From positions 1 to 62,101 of the forward strand of contig WLJH01000023.1 of assembly GCA_009701885.1 (NCBI GenBank): DNA of 62,101 bases. Reading direction: 5' to 3'. Below, piece after piece: positions 61,993 to 62,101 of this stretch. The first letter of the stretch is position 1, and each line of letters begins with the position of its first letter. The translations under genes and the position numbers were made by a program. The notes beneath the pieces were generated by a model that saw nothing but the letters and a program-made list of their open reading frames with translations, did no database searches and was not told the DNA's origin. This stretch comes from Actinomycetota bacterium (GTDB lineage Bacteria; Actinomycetota; Actinomycetes; Propionibacteriales; Nocardioidaceae).

Positions 61993-62101
61993 GACCTGCC
62001 CGCTGACGGTCACGAGAACTGCCCGGTGGTGGCCATGGGATCTGCCCAAAGGGGGCGGCGGCCACCACCGACCAGGTCGGTCAGCTCAAGGGGCTCACCC
62101 C
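61954..62101. mobile_element. End of an insertion sequence (IS21-like layout), runs off the window
   Basis: Beginning near TGTCAAG (61954) there are four direct repeats with an exact 23-bp period: at 61971, 61994, 62017 and 62040, with the shared core A-[ACT]-CTGCCC and usually TGGCGG/TGACGG/TGGTGG after it. Multiple direct repeats inside a terminus beginning with TGT are typical of IS21-family elements. The transposase is not in the window, so the family is tentative. Confidence 0.6.

Overview
The window is a chromosomal segment of a very GC-rich actinobacterium. Several things point to Nocardioidaceae (Nocardioides-like): frequent GTG starts, 4-bp or shorter start/stop overlaps, the gene order hemL - phosphoglycerate mutase - resA - ccdA - resB - ccsB (as in Mycobacterium tuberculosis Rv0524-Rv0529), a split menaquinone cluster beside nuoA-N, KorAB, and a DUF222/HNH gene. 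The genus is an inference from content, not from a marker gene.

Layout. 1-595: 5' part of a secreted lytic transglycosylase (minus). 915-6977: haem and cytochrome c maturation operon (hemL, histidine phosphatase, resA, ccdA, resB, ccsB). 7146-8906: PAS histidine kinase and two small membrane proteins. 9008-20164: menaquinone genes menA / menE-menC-menD, then menF and menG (ubiE), interleaved with an NAD(P)-binding reductase, a LysE exporter, a metallo-beta-lactamase-fold hydrolase and three type VII secretion-linked genes. 20396-37229: complete complex I operon nuoA-N, closed by a translationally coupled polyprenyl diphosphate synthase that probably makes the menaquinone tail. 37455-40998: oxidoreductase, amidohydrolase, RarD-like permease, small secreted protein. 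41082-44131: korB/korA. 44449-48404: sulfate ABC transporter (binding protein, cysT, cysW, cysA). 48602-49291: yajQ and tRNA-Tyr. 49355-52392: molybdate transporter modC/modB/modA with a ModE-like regulator. 52506-58928: YibE/F-like protein, collagen-like secreted protein, LVIVD propeller protein, cyclic-nucleotide phosphodiesterase-like enzyme and sulfatase. 59289-62101: accessory end with DUF222/HNH, tiny orphan genes set between short repeats, and the edge of an insertion sequence that cuts a gene.

The core genes form one respiratory theme: haem synthesis, cytochrome c assembly, menaquinone head group, menaquinone tail, and the NADH dehydrogenase that reduces it. KorAB adds reduced ferredoxin from 2-oxoglutarate, and the sulfate and molybdate transporters supply cofactor elements.

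Most notable observations: (1) an identical 34-bp palindromic element sits in frame inside two unrelated conserved genes, hemL and cysA, in opposite orientations; (2) an in-frame amber codon interrupts the start of ccsB, and resA in the same operon lacks a normal start codon where its signal peptide begins; (3) about a dozen genes have a TANNNT box exactly 6-7 nt before the start codon, implying leaderless mRNAs; (4) a perfect KstR-type palindrome lies before korA and a Rex-like site before nuoA; (5) a cassette-like row of tiny genes bracketed by TCTGCCGC repeats lies next to an IS end with four 23-bp direct repeats.
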